Positions 16,595 to 25,716 of a DNA stretch of 64,000 nt are shown piece by piece. The stretch is from Clostridiales bacterium (lineage in GTDB: Bacteria > Bacillota > Clostridia > Oscillospirales > CAG-272): the NCBI GenBank assembly GCA_012840355.1, contig DULN01000001.1:124001-188000 (forward strand), given 5' to 3'. The number at the start of each line of letters is the position of its first letter. Position 1 is the first letter of the stretch. A model generated the notes under the pieces. The model did not search any database. It was not told the origin of the DNA and saw nothing but the letters and a program-made list of their open reading frames with translations. The translations under genes were made by a program, and so were the position numbers.

Positions 16595-17035
16595 ATGAAA
16601 CTTAAGCTATTTAAAAGGAATACAAAATTCGCCGACGGGGATAATGATCTTCCGCGCGCGTGCCGGTTTTGCGAGCGCGCGACGATTATAAGCGACGAGG
16701 AAAACGTTCTGTGCTCCTTAAAAGGCATCGTTTACGCCGATTACTGCTGCCGGAAGTTTGCATACGACCCGCTCAAGCGCGAGCCTAAAATGCCCCCCCC
16801 GATGCCTAAGCCCGACCTTTCAGCCTTGGGGCTCGAGCTGCCGCTCTTCTCCGCGCCAAAGATTGAAGCCGAGCCAGCGGCGCAAGGCTTAAACCCGGAA
16901 GCCGGCGAACCCCTCTCCCAGAATTCCCTAATGATTGGGTCAGAAAGCCCACAGCCGGATAACGCCACCAGCCCGCAAGCTGCGCCCGGTACAGAAAGCA
17001 CCCGGGCAGAGGGGCAAAGCACGGTGCAGGTTTAA
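16595..17035 (+). CDS. Conserved clostridial unknown with four-Cys N-terminal motif
   Basis: A 146-residue protein in two parts. The N-terminal 60 residues hold C-x2-C (CRFC near residue 24), a single Cys (NVLCSLKG) and CC followed by RKF (ADYCCRKFAYDPLKR). This resembles a small unnamed family common in Clostridia, and I infer that the cysteines bind a metal. The remaining 85 residues are a Pro/Ala/Ser/Glu-rich tail that looks disordered. ATG at 16595 with AAAGGG upstream. A terminator follows. Function unknown. Confidence 0.75.
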   Translation: MKLKLFKRNTKFADGDNDLPRACRFCERATIISDEENVLCSLKGIVYADYCCRKFAYDPLKREPKMPPPMPKPDLSALGLELPLFSAPKIEAEPAAQGLNPEAGEPLSQNSLMIGSESPQPDNATSPQAAPGTESTRAEGQSTVQV

Positions 17036-17060
17036 CTGCCACAGCCGAAAATACATAAAT

Positions 17061-17094
17061 AAGCCGTCCCAACAGCGGGGCGGCTTTTTGTTTT
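17061..17094 (+). terminator. Intrinsic terminator
   Basis: AAGCCGTCCC pairs with GGGGCGGCTT around AACAGC (one G-U pair), then TTTG and more T. Confidence 0.85.
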
Positions 17095-17213
17095 AGGATT
17101 TGCGCAAAAGCCAGCAGTTTCCGCTTTTAAATCACAGCAGGTGCACGCGCGGCATATTCTGTAACAGTGACAGAGATTTTAAGCAAAAGATGTCTTAAAA
17201 GGGAGCTTATCCT

Positions 17214-17435
17214 ATGCCATCATGCTGCGCCGTTATCGGCTCGATTACTTATGCGCTGAAAGGGCAACGCCTGCTTGCCAGTTTCAACATAGACTCGCGT
17301 GTCATAAAGGTGCGTTCTGCCGGAACGGCCGGCGGATGTGCCTATGGGCTTGAGTTCGATTGCATTAATTCAGACACGGTCGCAGCGCTCCTCCGGCGCG
17401 GCGATATCCCGTATAGAGATATTTTCCGGATGTAA
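17214..17435 (+). CDS. DUF3343 protein, putative Se/S carrier
   Basis: A 73-residue protein of the DUF3343 family, annotated elsewhere as a putative selenium or sulfur carrier. Visible are the start GSITYALKGQRLLASF, the middle VIKVRS and the Gly-Cys block AGGCAYGLEFDC, where the Cys could carry the persulfide. ATG at 17214 with AAAAGGGAG upstream. It sits 22 bases before a cysteine-desulfurase-like gene, which suggests that the enzyme loads this carrier. Confidence 0.85.
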   Translation: MPSCCAVIGSITYALKGQRLLASFNIDSRVIKVRSAGTAGGCAYGLEFDCINSDTVAALLRRGDIPYRDIFRM

Positions 17436-17457
17436 CCGGATAAAAAAAGAACCTGCC

Positions 17458-18621
17458 ATGATATATTTCGATAATGCAGCAACAACATATCCCAAACCGC
17501 GTGCTGTCTATGACGCGGTACTGCGCGCGATGACCGAAGCCGGCGGCAATCCCGGCCGAAGCGCACACCGGCTCTCGATGGCCGCCGCCGACATTATATA
17601 CGACTGCCGCTGCGAGCTAGCCGAGTTTTTCGGCTGTTCAGTCCCTGAAAACGTCGTGTTTACTTACAACACCACCTATGCACTCAACATCGCGATAAAG
17701 GGGCTGGTCTCGCGAGGCGACCATGTACTTATCTCCAACTTCGAGCACAACTCGGTGCTGCGCCCGGTCGCTGCGCTGGCGTCGCGAAATGTCACCTACA
17801 GCGTTTTTGACGCGAGGGGCAGCACTGTTGAAGTCCTCAACAGCATAAAGTCGCTTGTAAGGCGAAACACCTCCGCGATAATATGCACCCACGTCTCGAA
17901 TGTATGCGGGCTTGAGCTGCCTATTGCCGAAATCGGCGAATACTGCGCGTCCCGCCATATCGCTTTCATCGTCGACGCGGCACAAAGCGCGGGCGTGCGG
18001 CCAATCGACATGCGCGCATACAATATCGACGCGCTGTGCATTCCCGGGCACAAGAGCCTTTACGGCATTACCGGCTGCGGCGCGGTGATATTCAACGAAA
18101 AATACCGCGAAAGCTATATACCGTTCTCGCCGATAATCGAGGGCGGAAGCGGCGTGGACTCTCTCAACATCGGTATGCCCTCGCTGCTCCCCGAGCGGTT
18201 TGAGGCTGGAACGCTCTGCGTGCCCGCAATTGCGGCGTTGCTTGCCGGCATGCGCGAAGTGCGGCGGGTGGGCATTGATAAAATCGCGCAGCACGAACTG
18301 AAGCTCAAAGCAAAGCTCTGCGAGCTTTTGTCCGAGATGCCCGAGGTCGAGCTTTATCTGCCAAGCTGTGATGACGAAAGCAGGCCGGGCACCGGCGTTG
18401 TTGCCTTCAACATTAAGGGCAAGCCCTCGTCGGACATAGCCGACGCGTTCGCCAAGCGAGGCATATGCGTGCGAAGCGGCTTCCACTGCGCCCCGCTCGC
18501 GCACAAAGCGCTGGGCACCGGTCCCGACGGCGCGGTTCGCGTGTCGTTTTCAATGTACAGCAGCGAAAACGAGGTGCGAGCTTTCGCCACCGCGCTGCAC
18601 GAAATCATCGCGGAGGGTTAA
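17458..18621 (+). CDS. Class V aminotransferase, cysteine desulfurase family
   Basis: A 387-residue PLP enzyme of the TIGR01977-type branch of cysteine desulfurases. The start MIYFDNAATTYPKP is typical. The PLP Lys is in PGHKSLYGITG near residue 205, preceded by VDAAQSAG. The loop RSGFHCAPLAHKALGT near 345 holds the active-site Cys. Start ATG at 17458, since the frame upstream overlaps DUF3343. It probably takes sulfur (or selenium) from cysteine and passes it to the DUF3343 protein. The final acceptor is not known. Confidence 0.92.
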   Translation: MIYFDNAATTYPKPRAVYDAVLRAMTEAGGNPGRSAHRLSMAAADIIYDCRCELAEFFGCSVPENVVFTYNTTYALNIAIKGLVSRGDHVLISNFEHNSVLRPVAALASRNVTYSVFDARGSTVEVLNSIKSLVRRNTSAIICTHVSNVCGLELPIAEIGEYCASRHIAFIVDAAQSAGVRPIDMRAYNIDALCIPGHKSLYGITGCGAVIFNEKYRESYIPFSPIIEGGSGVDSLNIGMPSLLPERFEAGTLCVPAIAALLAGMREVRRVGIDKIAQHELKLKAKLCELLSEMPEVELYLPSCDDESRPGTGVVAFNIKGKPSSDIADAFAKRGICVRSGFHCAPLAHKALGTGPDGAVRVSFSMYSSENEVRAFATALHEIIAEG

Positions 18622-18768
18622 TAGCCTGCCAAACGAAAATGAAAGGGCTATCCGCCGCTACCATGCTCATACAAAAAGGCTCCGCAAAATAATGCATGCG
18701 GGGCCTAATTTTTTGCCCCTCCTGCTTTTGCAAAAGCTTATGCCTTAAGTTGCCCGTGCCGAACAATA

Positions 18769-18797
18769 TTGAAATTAGGCAATATTTATGTTATAAT
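18769..18797 (+). promoter_or_regulatory. Promoter of the ABC exporter gene
   Basis: TTGAAA (18769-18774), 17 bases, TATAAT (18792-18797), 30 bases before the start codon. Confidence 0.85.
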
Positions 18798-18827
18798 AGT
18801 TTTAAAATAAATTATTTGCGAGGTAAC

Positions 18828-20612
18828 ATGACAACTGCTGAGACGCTGACGCAAACAAAAACGCGTGGGCGAACGCTAAAGCTTCTCACGCGTTTTCTTC
18901 CGTATTACAAACCCTACATAAACGTCCTTCTTGCCGACCTTTTCTGCGCGGCGCTGACGACTGTGTGCGAGATTGTGCTGCCGCTTATAGTGCGACAGAT
19001 AACAAACGCCGGCATTGAAGACCCGGCGTCGCTCACCACGCGCATGATACTCACGACCGGCGGCGTGTATTTGCTTTTGCGGATTATCGACACCGCCGCA
19101 AACTATTATATGTCGTCGGTCGGGCACATAATGGGCTCGAAAATCGAGGCCGACATGCGCCGCGACATGTTCGACCATCTGCAAAAGCTCTCTTTCAGGT
19201 TCTTTGACAACACCAAAGTCGGGCAGATAATGTCGCGCATTACCTCGGATCTTTTCGATGTCACCGAGTTTGCGCACCACTGCCCGGAAGAGTTTTTCAT
19301 CGCAGGTATAAAGATTATAGTCCCGTTCGTCATCCTCTGCAGCTACAGCATCTCGCTTACCTTAATCGTCTTTGCGATTATCCCGCCGATGCTTCTCACC
19401 GCGTCCTATTTTAACAACCAGATGCGGGAAGCGTTCCGCCGCCAACGCGAACAAGTGGGAGAAATCAACGCTCGGGTTGAGGACAGTCTTTTAGGCGTGC
19501 GCGTCGTGCGCTCTTTCTGCGGAGAGGAAATCGAAAAAGAAAAATTTCACGAGGGCAACAGCATCTTTTTAGCTATAAAGAAATTTTCCTACAAAGTGAT
19601 GGGCGCCTTCTCGAGTTCGAACCGCATGTTCGACGGCATCATGTACATCACCGTCGTCGTGGTCGGCTCGTTTTTCATTCGTGCGGGCAAAATCCATGTG
19701 GCGGAGCTAACGGCTTACCTCTTATATGTTTCGACGCTTATGACCTCAATCCGCCGAATCGTCGAGTTCACCGAGCAGTTCCAGCGCGGCATGACGGGCA
19801 TCGAGAGATTTTTCCAAATCCTCGACGAGCCAATTGAGATTAAAGACGAGCCGGGCGCAACGCCAATCGAGAACGTGCGCGGCGAGATAGTGTTCGATAA
19901 CGTCTCGTTCTCCTACGGCGAAGGCGGCGAAGAGGTGCTCTCAAATATCAGCTTTAGGATAAACCCGGGCGAGCACATTGCAATCGTCGGGCCGTCCGGC
20001 AGCGGTAAAACCACCATCTGCAACCTCATCCCGCGCTTTTATGAGCCGACCGCAGGCCGCATCCTGCTCGACGGGCGCGACATCCGCACGATTACCCTCG
20101 AGTCGCTGCGCAAGAATATCGGCATGGTTCAGCAGGACGTCTACCTTTTCGCAGGCACTGTCGCCGAAAACATCGCTTACGGCTCGCCGGGCGCGACAAT
20201 GGACGAAATCCGCGAGGCGGCACGCCTTGCCGGCGCTCTTGAGTTTATCGAAAAGCTCCCGAACGGTTTTGACACCTATGTAGGCGAGCGCGGCGTGAAG
20301 CTCTCGGGCGGGCAAAAGCAGCGCATTTCAATCGCGCGCGTCTTCCTCAAAAACCCGCCAATCCTCATTCTCGACGAGGCGACGAGCGCGCTCGACAACG
20401 AAAGCGAGCGTCTTGTCCAGCTATCCCTTCGCAAGCTTGCAGAGGGCAGAACGACGCTTACCATCGCGCACAGGCTTACTACGATCCGAAATGCAACAAG
20501 GATACTAGTGCTCACCGAGCGCGGCATAGAAGAGGAAGGCACGCACGACGAGCTTATGGCTAAAGGCGGCATTTATTCCGAGCTTTACAAAATGTATACC
20601 GACATTGAATAG
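18828..20612 (+). CDS. ABC exporter half-transporter (TMD-NBD fusion)
   Basis: A 594-residue MsbA/MDR-type half transporter: six membrane segments in the first 320 residues, then an ATPase domain with Walker A GPSGSGKTT near 390, Q-loop QQDVYLFAGT, signature LSGGQKQR near 495, Walker B LILDEATSALD and H-loop TIAHRLTT. It should work as a homodimer exporting lipid, drug or peptide. The substrate cannot be read. I chose ATG at 18828 (GCGAGGTAAC upstream, 30 bases after the promoter). The frame is open 44 codons further upstream but crosses the promoter. Confidence 0.95.
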   Translation: MTTAETLTQTKTRGRTLKLLTRFLPYYKPYINVLLADLFCAALTTVCEIVLPLIVRQITNAGIEDPASLTTRMILTTGGVYLLLRIIDTAANYYMSSVGHIMGSKIEADMRRDMFDHLQKLSFRFFDNTKVGQIMSRITSDLFDVTEFAHHCPEEFFIAGIKIIVPFVILCSYSISLTLIVFAIIPPMLLTASYFNNQMREAFRRQREQVGEINARVEDSLLGVRVVRSFCGEEIEKEKFHEGNSIFLAIKKFSYKVMGAFSSSNRMFDGIMYITVVVVGSFFIRAGKIHVAELTAYLLYVSTLMTSIRRIVEFTEQFQRGMTGIERFFQILDEPIEIKDEPGATPIENVRGEIVFDNVSFSYGEGGEEVLSNISFRINPGEHIAIVGPSGSGKTTICNLIPRFYEPTAGRILLDGRDIRTITLESLRKNIGMVQQDVYLFAGTVAENIAYGSPGATMDEIREAARLAGALEFIEKLPNGFDTYVGERGVKLSGGQKQRISIARVFLKNPPILILDEATSALDNESERLVQLSLRKLAEGRTTLTIAHRLTTIRNATRILVLTERGIEEEGTHDELMAKGGIYSELYKMYTDIE

Positions 20613-20723
20613 CGCGAAAACTACATGCATGACGCGGCTAGTCGCGGAATAAATGATGCAGCATTAAATCCGCCGGGCTTAGACTGCCCTAGGCATGGAA
20701 ACTAAAACCCTGGGGGGCTTTTT

Positions 20724-21671
20724 ATGGCTGAAATATACCTTGCGGGCGGCTGCTTTTGGGACACCGAGAAGTACCTTTCGTTAATCCGTGGCGTCACGTT
20801 CACCGAGGTCGGCTACGCAAACGGCACCAAGGATAAGCCAACCTACGAGGAAGTATGCACAGGCACGACCGGCTATGCCGAAACCGTGCACGTCGTGTAC
20901 GACCCACAAGTTTTGCCGCTCGAGTTTTTGCTTGAGCTTTACTACGAGTCGATAGACCCGACTTCCGTCAACCGGCAGGGCGAGGATGTGGGCGAGCAAT
21001 ACCGCACCGGAATCTACTACACCGACCCCGACGACTTGCCGATAATAGAACAATCGATTAAAAAGCTCGCCGAGCGGCTTGACAAGCCCGTCGCCATCGA
21101 GGTAAAACCCCTCACCTCGTTTTGGCGCGCCGAAGAGTTCCATCAAAAATACCTTGACAAAAACCCCGAGGGCTACTGCCATATCCCAAAATCGAAGATG
21201 CTGCGAGCGGCGCGAGCGGTCGTAAACCCTACGGACTACAGCCCGCCTAATGAGGAAAAGCTAAAAAATCTTTCGCCGCTGCAGTACGATGTCACGCAAA
21301 ACGCCGCGACCGAGCCGCCGTTTAAAAACGAGTACTGGGACGAGCGCCGCCCGGGCATATACGTCGATATAACGACCGGCGAGCCGCTGTTCGTTTCAAC
21401 CGACAAGTTCGACTCCGGCTGCGGATGGCCGAGTTTTGCGCGGCCCATTGACCCTGCGGTTGTCACCTATCACCGCGACACGTCTCACGGCATGGACCGT
21501 ATCGAAGTGCGCAGCCGCGTCGGCAACGCCCATCTCGGCCATGTTTTCGATGACGGGCCGGAAAAGCTTGGAGGTCTGCGCTACTGCATCAACAGCGCGG
21601 CGCTTAGGTTCATTCCTAAAGAGGATATGGAAAAAGAGGGCTACGGATACCTGATTGAGTTTGTAAAATAA
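20724..21671 (+). CDS. msrAB: Fused methionine sulfoxide reductase A/B
   Basis: A 315-residue fusion that repairs both stereoisomers of oxidised methionine. MsrA occupies about 1-160, with the catalytic Cys in [10 protein letters not shown] near residue 10. MsrB occupies about 175-310, with [12 protein letters not shown] and the catalytic Cys in [11 protein letters not shown]. The structural zinc CxxC of many MsrB proteins is replaced by [10 protein letters not shown], as in other fused reductases. Start ATG at 20724 with GGGGGG upstream. The 110-base gap before it shows no clear promoter. Confidence 0.95.
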   Translation: MAEIYLAGGCFWDTEKYLSLIRGVTFTEVGYANGTKDKPTYEEVCTGTTGYAETVHVVYDPQVLPLEFLLELYYESIDPTSVNRQGEDVGEQYRTGIYYTDPDDLPIIEQSIKKLAERLDKPVAIEVKPLTSFWRAEEFHQKYLDKNPEGYCHIPKSKMLRAARAVVNPTDYSPPNEEKLKNLSPLQYDVTQNAATEPPFKNEYWDERRPGIYVDITTGEPLFVSTDKFDSGCGWPSFARPIDPAVVTYHRDTSHGMDRIEVRSRVGNAHLGHVFDDGPEKLGGLRYCINSAALRFIPKEDMEKEGYGYLIEFVK

Positions 21672-21683
21672 GCGCAAAAACAA

Positions 21684-21726
21684 AACCGCCTCTGCGGAAT
21701 CTTCCCCACAAAGGCGGTTTTTTATT
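21684..21726 (+). terminator. Terminator between msrAB and the ABC permease
   Basis: AAACCGCCT (21684-21692) pairs with AGGCGGTTT (21713-21721), then more T. The genes converge and the stem has A and T runs on both sides. Confidence 0.85.
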
Positions 21727-24700
21727 ATTCGACTGCCTTTAGTGACTCCACCATGCTTATGGCGGCCAGCTTCCGGCGCATTATTATATCGACTATAATG
21801 TCAAACGCTATCGTCAGTAGGGCGGAGATTATAAAGCTCACCGGGAAAATGCGCACGTTAAAGTTTACAATGTCAAAATCTATTTGGCTCATCACAAACC
21901 TGTGCAGCCATATGCCGAGCGGTATGCCAGCAAACACCCCGCCAACCGTCAGCACTATATTCTCACGGAAGACATATGAGCCCACCTCGCGCGGGTAAAA
22001 TCCGAGCACTTTTATTGTCGCTATCTCCCTTGTGCGCTCGGTGATGTTTATGTTGCTGAGGTTAAACAGCACCACAAACGCGAGCGCGGCTGCGCAAAGT
22101 ATCACGACGTAAACAACGTAGTTCAGCGAGTGCATCATGTTGTCTACATTCCGGCGGATTTGGTCTGTAACCGTGACCGTCTGTACCTCAAACTCGTTTT
22201 GCAGCCGCACCGCTGCCTCGTATGGGTCGCCTTTCGCGTTTGCAAGCACCGCGGCATACTCGCAGCTAGTCCCGAACACCGACTCATAGGTCGCTTCGGT
22301 CATGAGAATATAGTGGAACGCGTGGTTTTCAAACACCGAGTCCACTTTCACCTTTTGCTCGGTGCCACCGCTGAGCCTAACCGTCAGCATATCGCCCGGC
22401 CCAACGCCCGCGAGCATCGCGAGCTTGTCGCTCACCGCCACGCTGCCGCCGGGCGGGAAGGAAAGCTTATGCCCGCCGCTTTCTATATTTATTAGCTCCG
22501 TTATCGTTTTGTCGGCAGTCGCAATGACGGACGCGCTTTTGACGCCTTTAGAGGTCGGCACCTCGACGGACTTTTGGCAGATAAAGACCGCTTTTGATAG
22601 GAAGCCTGCCGTGTCTTTTTTGAATTTTTCAATCTCCTCTGGCGAGTGCGCGCTCTTAAGCGCGGCCTCGAGGTCATATTTCATTATTTCGCCGAACTGG
22701 TCGTGCGCGATGCCCGAGATCGAGTCGCGAATTCCAAAGCCGGTTATAAGCAGTGCCATGCAGCCGCCGATGCCGAGCACCATCATAAACAGCCGCTTTT
22801 TATAGCGGAAAATGTTGCGCACCGAAATTTTCTGCAAAAAGTTCATGCGGTTCCATACAAAGCCGACGCGCTCAAGCAAAACACGCTTGCCGGGCTTCGG
22901 TGCTTTTGGCCGCATCAGGCGCGCTGGCATCTCTGTAAGCTCGGCGCGGCAGGACAAAAACGTCACGCCCGCCGTGCAAGCAAGCGATACCAGCAATGAG
23001 AGGGATAAAAGCCACCAGTTGTCGGTGAAAACCAGCGGCGCAAAGCCGTAGATTATGCCGTATACCGTCCAGATTACGTACGGGAAAAGCCGCGTGCCGC
23101 CGAAATAGCCTATTATGCAGCCGATTGTCGAGGCGCTCGCCGAGTACCAGACATATTTCATTATTATCGCGCCGTCGCTGTAGCCCAGCGCTTTGAGCGT
23201 GCCGATTTGCATGCGCTGCTCGTCCACCATGCGCGCCATCGTCGTGCTGCACACCAGCGCCGCGACGAGGAAAAAGAACACCGGAAACACTTTCGCCACG
23301 CCGTCTATTATCGACGAGTCGTTCTCAAAGCTTGTATATCCGGCATTCGTGTCGCGTCCGAGCACATATATGTCGGGGGGGCTTAAAAAGTTGATATCTG
23401 TTAACGCCTTATTTATTTTTTCGTTAACGTCAGCAAGCTTTTCCTCCGCCTCGGCGAATTTCTTTTTTGTCTCTTCTTCAGCCTTTTTTAACTCTTTTTT
23501 ATTTTTCTCATATTCCGCCCAGCCATCGTCAAGCGCCGCGCGCCCGGACTCAAGCTCCCGCTCTGCGCGCCCTATCTCAGCCGCGGCTGCGTCGAGCTGT
23601 GCTTTGGTCCTGCTAAGCTGAGCCTCCGCTTCGGCAAACTTCGCTTCCGCCTGCGCTTTCTGCGCGTCAAGCTGCTTTTGCGACTTCTCAAGCTCTGCAA
23701 GCTGAGCGCGCAGATACTGAAGCTGTGCCATATCACCCGCTGCTTCCGCGGATGCTATCGCTTCCTCAAGTATGGCGCGGTTTTTAGATATTTCCTCCCG
23801 CGCCGCCGCAAGCTGCGACAGCGTTTTTGCTTTTTCCGCCTCAAAGTTTCTTTTCGCCTCGTCATATGCCGCAAGCCCGCTTTCATAATCGCGCTTTGCC
23901 TCTTCAAGTTGAACCATGCCGTCCGATAGTTCGCGTTCTTTTTCGCGCAGCTGCTTTTCGGCATCAAGCAGCGCCTCTTTGCCCTCTTCAATTTCGCGCA
24001 TGGCGTCGGCTTTTTGCGTGTTATACTCCTCGAGCGACGACAAATACTCGGCACGGGCTTTGTCTATTTCGGCATATGCCTCGGCTTTGATGCTATCGAG
24101 CCTAACAACCCCGCGTCCCTTCAGCGCAGATTTAAGCGGCTCTTCCATTTTCTTTGCGGCGGCTTTGTACTCGTCGCTGTAGATGTACCCGCCCTCCTCA
24201 AGCGATACGTAGATGTCGGTGTAGTAGTCCATCGCAAACCCGTCGGGCGGGATTAGCACAAACGCGCTGACCCTGCCTCCGGCGAGCGACGTTGTCCCGC
24301 GCTCCATGTAAAGGTACAACACCGAACGAGCAAGCCCGACGACGGTGTACTCGGTGTATGCAAGCTTTTTAGCGGTCTCCTCACTGTTTTCCGGGGAGAC
24401 TGTTATCTTTTTCCCAATCATCTCCTCGCCGAAATAATAGGCGTCGGCAAGGCACTCGTTCGGCGCCTTTGGCATCCGCCCCGCGACGAGTGCCGGCACA
24501 TTTATGTCCGTCGAAATTGAGTGCGCCTTGAGCACTACCGCCTCGCCTTCGCCAACCTCGGCTATAAAGTCCGTCTCATACGCGCCTGCCGCAGCTTTTA
24601 CACCGCGCAGGCCCCTAAAATATTCAACGTCATCCTCGGTCAGCCCGAGCGTGGATACTAGCCTGTAGTCGAAAAGCTTATAGTCCTTTATGTATTTATC

Positions 24701-24844
24701 GCCGGTCGCAAGCATGTCCGCGGTGGTGATTTTAAGGCCCGTGAAAAGCCCCACCCCTAGCGCGACTATCGAGAGTATCGCAAAATATCGGCCGGGGGAC
24801 TTTATTATCTCCCGCGCCCGGTGCTTTGTCCATGCCGTTACCAT
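21725..24844 (-). CDS. FtsX-like ABC permease with long extracytoplasmic coiled coil
   Basis: A 1039-residue permease. One membrane segment lies near residues 20-40, then a large outer domain. A Lys/Glu/Ala-rich coiled coil covers about 250-485, then three membrane segments of the first FtsX domain (from VFPVFFFLVAALVC near 520). A second outer domain and three final segments end the protein (second FtsX domain, FVVLFNLSNINITERTREIATIKVLG). This is the two-FtsX-domain form of gut Firmicutes. The ATG at 24842-24844 has GAGGAG upstream, inside the ATPase gene, with a 7-base overlap. It may export or transmit force rather than import. Confidence 0.93.
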   Translation of the reverse strand: MVTAWTKHRAREIIKSPGRYFAILSIVALGVGLFTGLKITTADMLATGDKYIKDYKLFDYRLVSTLGLTEDDVEYFRGLRGVKAAAGAYETDFIAEVGEGEAVVLKAHSISTDINVPALVAGRMPKAPNECLADAYYFGEEMIGKKITVSPENSEETAKKLAYTEYTVVGLARSVLYLYMERGTTSLAGGRVSAFVLIPPDGFAMDYYTDIYVSLEEGGYIYSDEYKAAAKKMEEPLKSALKGRGVVRLDSIKAEAYAEIDKARAEYLSSLEEYNTQKADAMREIEEGKEALLDAEKQLREKERELSDGMVQLEEAKRDYESGLAAYDEAKRNFEAEKAKTLSQLAAAREEISKNRAILEEAIASAEAAGDMAQLQYLRAQLAELEKSQKQLDAQKAQAEAKFAEAEAQLSRTKAQLDAAAAEIGRAERELESGRAALDDGWAEYEKNKKELKKAEEETKKKFAEAEEKLADVNEKINKALTDINFLSPPDIYVLGRDTNAGYTSFENDSSIIDGVAKVFPVFFFLVAALVCSTTMARMVDEQRMQIGTLKALGYSDGAIIMKYVWYSASASTIGCIIGYFGGTRLFPYVIWTVYGIIYGFAPLVFTDNWWLLSLSLLVSLACTAGVTFLSCRAELTEMPARLMRPKAPKPGKRVLLERVGFVWNRMNFLQKISVRNIFRYKKRLFMMVLGIGGCMALLITGFGIRDSISGIAHDQFGEIMKYDLEAALKSAHSPEEIEKFKKDTAGFLSKAVFICQKSVEVPTSKGVKSASVIATADKTITELINIESGGHKLSFPPGGSVAVSDKLAMLAGVGPGDMLTVRLSGGTEQKVKVDSVFENHAFHYILMTEATYESVFGTSCEYAAVLANAKGDPYEAAVRLQNEFEVQTVTVTDQIRRNVDNMMHSLNYVVYVVILCAAALAFVVLFNLSNINITERTREIATIKVLGFYPREVGSYVFRENIVLTVGGVFAGIPLGIWLHRFVMSQIDFDIVNFNVRIFPVSFIISALLTIAFDIIVDIIMRRKLAAISMVESLKAVE

Positions 24845-25542
24845 TCTATCTCCTCTACCGGTTTCGGCGAGCAATTGAGCGTAACCGACGAAATCTCGCC
24901 GTTTTTAATGCTGACGACGCGGTCGCCCATCGCGGTGAGCGCCGTGTTGTGAGTTATGATTACCACCGTCATGCCCTTCTCTCGGCTTTGCCGTTGAAGC
25001 AGCGCGAGCACCGCTTTGCCCGTCTGGTAATCGAGCGCGCCGGTCGGCTCGTCGCAAAGTAAGAGCTTTGGGTTTTTTGCTAGTGCCCTGGCTATCGCGA
25101 CGCGCTGTTGCTCGCCGCCCGAAAGCTGCGCGGGGAAGTTGTGCATGCGGTCAGCAAGCCCCACATCGGCAAGAAGTTTTGCCGGAGAAATCGGCGAGCG
25201 CACGAGCTGCGCGGCAAGCTCGACATTCTCAAGCGCCGTGAGGTTGGGAATTAAATTGTAAAACTGAAACACGAATCCGATGTCGAAACGCCTGTATGCC
25301 GTCAGCTTCATTTTGCCGTATGCCGATATTTCCTCGCCTTCCAAAAACACTTTCCCCGAAGTCAGCGTGTCCATGCCGCCAAGTATATTAAGGAGCGTGG
25401 TCTTGCCCGCGCCCGATTGGCCGATTATTACGCAAATCTCGCCCCTTTGAATCTCAAAGCTAACGTTACGCAGGGCTTCGACGCGCACGCCGTCGCCCTC
25501 GTATACCTTGCACACATTCTCAAGCCGCACAAAAGGTTTCAT
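24838..25542 (-). CDS. ABC transporter ATP-binding protein (MacB/LolD type)
   Basis: A 234-residue ATPase for the FtsX-type permease encoded directly downstream. Walker A is [13 protein letters not shown] near residue 38, Q-loop [17 protein letters not shown] near 90, signature [16 protein letters not shown] near 140, Walker [13 protein letters not shown] near 160 and the H-loop TVVIITHN near 195. The 7-base overlap with the permease implies translation coupling. Upstream lie a promoter-like pair and a hairpin (25571-25592). Confidence 0.95.
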   Translation of the reverse strand: MKPFVRLENVCKVYEGDGVRVEALRNVSFEIQRGEICVIIGQSGAGKTTLLNILGGMDTLTSGKVFLEGEEISAYGKMKLTAYRRFDIGFVFQFYNLIPNLTALENVELAAQLVRSPISPAKLLADVGLADRMHNFPAQLSGGEQQRVAIARALAKNPKLLLCDEPTGALDYQTGKAVLALLQRQSREKGMTVVIITHNTALTAMGDRVVSIKNGEISSVTLNCSPKPVEEIEW

Positions 25543-25570
25543 TTTGCACCGTCCCCGCTTTAATGTCCGA

Positions 25571-25592
25571 AAGGCGCGGACTTACCGCGCCT
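25571..25592 (-). other. Hairpin in the leader of the ABC operon
   Basis: GGCGCGG (25573-25579) pairs with CCGCGCC (25585-25591) around a 5-base loop. It lies between the putative promoter and the ATPase start. There is no T run. Confidence 0.5.
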
Positions 25593-25621
25593 AAAGTTCA
25601 ATAAAGCTAAATTGTAATTTT

Positions 25622-25651
25622 AATATAACACCGGCGTATTAAAGAAGTAAA
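25622..25651 (-). promoter_or_regulatory. Possible promoter of the ABC operon
   Basis: Minus strand TTTACT (25646-25651), 18 bases, TATATT (25622-25627), about 75 bases upstream of the ATPase start. Confidence 0.45.
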
Positions 25652-25681
25652 AACGCTCTTTGAAATATGTAAAAATACATT

Positions 25682-25716
25682 TTAAATAAAAAGCCCGGGG
25701 ACTCCCGGGCTTTTTT
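25682..25716 (-). terminator. Terminator after the methyltransferase gene
   Basis: AAGCCCGGG and CCCGGGCTT form a 9-bp stem with a 4-base loop, A run on the left and T run on the right, immediately after the stop. Confidence 0.88.

Noticed and set aside
17638..18504. Minus-strand open frame of 288 codons
   Set aside because: Antisense to the class V aminotransferase, which has full PLP motifs.
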